5,690 nucleotides of DNA from an uncultured Oscillospiraceae bacterium (lineage in GTDB: Bacteria > Bacillota_A > Clostridia > Oscillospirales > Oscillospiraceae), in the NCBI GenBank assembly GCA_944386965.1, contig CALXDE010000166.1, forward strand, positions 1 to 5,690. The letters run 5' to 3'. A model generated the notes under the pieces. That model had not been told where the DNA came from, searched no databases, and was given only the letters and a program-made list of their open reading frames with translations. The position numbers were made by a program, and so were the translations under genes. Below are positions 4,202-5,690 of the stretch, in pieces. Each line of letters begins with the position of its first letter. Position 1 is the first letter of the stretch.

Positions 4202-5690
4202 ATGAAACTCTCTTATACCATGCACAACTGGCCCGGCCGGGACTGGGCGGACTTCTGCGCCGCCGCCGCGGAGACGCGGCTCCAGGGCGTGGAGATGGAC
4301 AGCGTCCAGAACCCGGTTTTCTGCGCCCGCACCAGCCCCACCAACCCGGAGCTGGCCCTGTCCGCCAAGCGCAGCCTCACCCGGCAGGACCTGAGCGTCC
4401 CCTGCATCGGAACAGATGTGGATTTCGCGGCGCCCCAGGCGGAGCATGTGATCCGGGATACCATCTCCGTGGCCCGGAATCTGTCGGTGCCCTATGTGGT
4501 GCTGTCCACGGCCTGCGAGGATACGGACGCCGCCGCTGCGGCCCTGGCGCCCTATGTGGCGGCGGCGGAGCGCTCCGGCGTGGTGCTGCTGCTGGAGACT
4601 GCCGGCGCGCTTGCGGACACGGGACGGGCCCGGGATGTGCTCAACCGCTTTGCCTGCGACAGCCTGGCTGCCTGCTGGAATATGTTCGCCACCTGCTTTG
4701 CCGCCGGGGAGAGCGCCGAGACAACCATCACCAATCTGGGCGCCTATGTCCGCCACGTCCGCCTCAGCGACGGACGGAGACAGGGCGGAGCCCTCATCCA
4801 CGAGCTCATGGGAGAGGGGGAGCTGCCCATGCAGGACATGATGAACGCCCTCCGGTCGGTGAACTACGACGGGTTCCTCTCCCTGGTGTGGGAACCGGAT
4901 TGGGTGGAGGGCATCAGCGACCTGGAGATGGTGCTGACCCACTTCGCCGTGTTCATGGGCCGCTTTGACAACCCCAGCCGCCAGAAGAAGCACCTCTATT
5001 CCAACAAAGCCGGCACGGGCAAGTTTATCTGGAAGAAGGAGACGCTCATCGAAAAGACCTTCTCCCAGGTGCTGGACACCATGGCCGAGGAGTTCCCCGA
5101 CCAGCTGGCTGTCCGGTATACCACCCTGGACTACACCCGGACCTACAGCCAGTTCCGGGAGGATGTGGACCGGGTGGCCCAGTCCCTCATCGCCCTGGGG
5201 GTGAAGGCGGGGGACAAGGTGGCCGTCTGGGCCACCAACGTGCCCCAGTGGTACCTCACCTTCTGGGCCACCACCAAGATCGGCGCTGTGCTGGTGACGG
5301 TGAATACCGCCTATAAGATCCACGAGGCGGAGTACCTGCTGCGCCAGAGCGATACGCATACCCTGGTGATGATCGAAAGCTACCGGGACAGCCCCTACGC
5401 CAAGATCGTCCAGGAACTCTGCCCGGAACTGGAGAGTGCCAGAGCCGGAGCGCCCCTCCACTGCAAGCGCCTGCCCTTCCTGCGCAATGTGGTGACAGTG
5501 GGCTTCCGGATGAACGGATGCCTCACCTGGGAGGAGATGCTGGATCGCGCATCCCGGACGCCTATGGAGGAGGTCCGGCGCCGGGCTGCGGCTGTGAGTC
5601 CCTACGACGTGGCCAACATGCAGTATACCTCCGGCACCACCGGATTCCCCAAGGGCGTCATGCTGACCCACCATAATATTGTCAACAACG
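4202..5690 (+). CDS. Xylose-isomerase-like TIM barrel fused to acyl-CoA synthetase-type AMP-binding domain (3' end outside window)
   Basis: The frame is open from ATG 4202 to the right edge, giving 496 residues of a longer protein. Residues about 1-258 resemble the sugar phosphate isomerase/epimerase (xylose isomerase-like) TIM barrel: GVEMDSVQNP (29-38), LLLETAGALADT (129-140), HVRLSDG (185-191), GEGELPMQDMMNAL (204-217) and NYDGFLSLVWEPDW (221-234). After a linker rich in Lys, an adenylate-forming domain begins near residue 282 with FSQVLDTMAEEFPDQLAV (287-304), then GDKVAVWATNVPQWYLTFWATTKIGAVLVTVN, and the signature YTSGTTGFPKG (475-485), the ATP phosphate-binding loop of acyl-CoA synthetases. 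Such domains activate a carboxylate as acyl-AMP and usually load it on CoA. In the TIM barrel only Glu132 of the four usual metal ligands is kept: the expected DxxH reads NMFA (160-163), the His of HxHLKD reads Arg187, and the last Glu reads Val229. The barrel may thus bind rather than convert its ligand. The acyl substrate cannot be told from this part. Confidence 0.87.
   Translation, partial: MKLSYTMHNWPGRDWADFCAAAAETRLQGVEMDSVQNPVFCARTSPTNPELALSAKRSLTRQDLSVPCIGTDVDFAAPQAEHVIRDTISVARNLSVPYVVLSTACEDTDAAAAALAPYVAAAERSGVVLLLETAGALADTGRARDVLNRFACDSLAACWNMFATCFAAGESAETTITNLGAYVRHVRLSDGRRQGGALIHELMGEGELPMQDMMNALRSVNYDGFLSLVWEPDWVEGISDLEMVLTHFAVFMGRFDNPSRQKKHLYSNKAGTGKFIWKKETLIEKTFSQVLDTMAEEFPDQLAVRYTTLDYTRTYSQFREDVDRVAQSLIALGVKAGDKVAVWATNVPQWYLTFWATTKIGAVLVTVNTAYKIHEAEYLLRQSDTHTLVMIESYRDSPYAKIVQELCPELESARAGAPLHCKRLPFLRNVVTVGFRMNGCLTWEEMLDRASRTPMEEVRRRAAAVSPYDVANMQYTSGTTGFPKGVMLTHHNIVNN

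Noticed and set aside
2747..5674. A very long open frame on the minus strand (975 codons) opposite the LeuA-like and fusion genes.
   Set aside because: It lies opposite two clear genes in GC-rich DNA, where stop codons are rare in the antisense frame. Its translation is rich in Gly, His, Gln and Val with no recognisable domain.
1..5690. Searched by eye for CRISPR repeats, tRNA or rRNA genes, insertion sequences and long direct repeats.
   Set aside because: None were seen; the only repeat-like signal is the protein-level duplication within the DUF1576 gene.

Overview
The window comes from a high-GC, low-G+C-lineage-style Gram-positive (Bacillota). All genes read on the plus strand, Shine-Dalgarno sites are strong (AGGAGG type), the intrinsic terminators are classic GC hairpins with U tracts, and there is a tRNA-sensing T-box leader, a regulator largely confined to Gram-positives. 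The strong G/C preference at third codon positions and the protein families point to a gut-type clostridium of the Oscillospirales (Flavonifractor/Intestinimonas-like). This placement is inference, not a database result.

Layout. (1) 1-254: the 3' end of clpB, closed by a strong terminator at 266-297. (2) 320-2010: a promoter followed by a tight two-gene unit. Its first gene encodes a 421-aa polytopic membrane protein of DUF1576 type, made of two related halves that each carry an HxGxNLYNxGF motif. A 119-aa soluble protein I cannot name follows 4 nt later. (3) 2031-2318: a self-contained cassette with its own promoter, a 55-aa single-pass membrane protein with an acidic tail, and a terminator. 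(4) 2376-5690: an extended -10 promoter, a complete T-box riboswitch with its attenuator, and then two genes separated by 6 nt. The first encodes a 470-aa relative of 2-isopropylmalate synthase (LeuA) with an intact leucine-type regulatory domain but without the canonical metal-binding residues. The second, cut by the right edge, encodes a fusion of a xylose-isomerase-like TIM barrel to an acyl-CoA synthetase-type AMP-binding domain. Its reading frame stays open from 4202 to the end of the window.

The most unusual part is region 4. The T-box implies that the operon is switched on when one tRNA is uncharged, which means amino-acid shortage. The two proteins together offer a TIM barrel of LeuA descent that appears to have lost its chemistry, a leucine-type sensor domain, a second TIM barrel that has also lost most of its expected metal ligands, and an adenylate-forming ligase module. 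No textbook pathway I know joins these parts. The specifier codon of the riboswitch is the best clue to the amino acid involved. The fold suggests GCC (Ala) or, less well, CTG (Leu), but this cannot be settled by eye.
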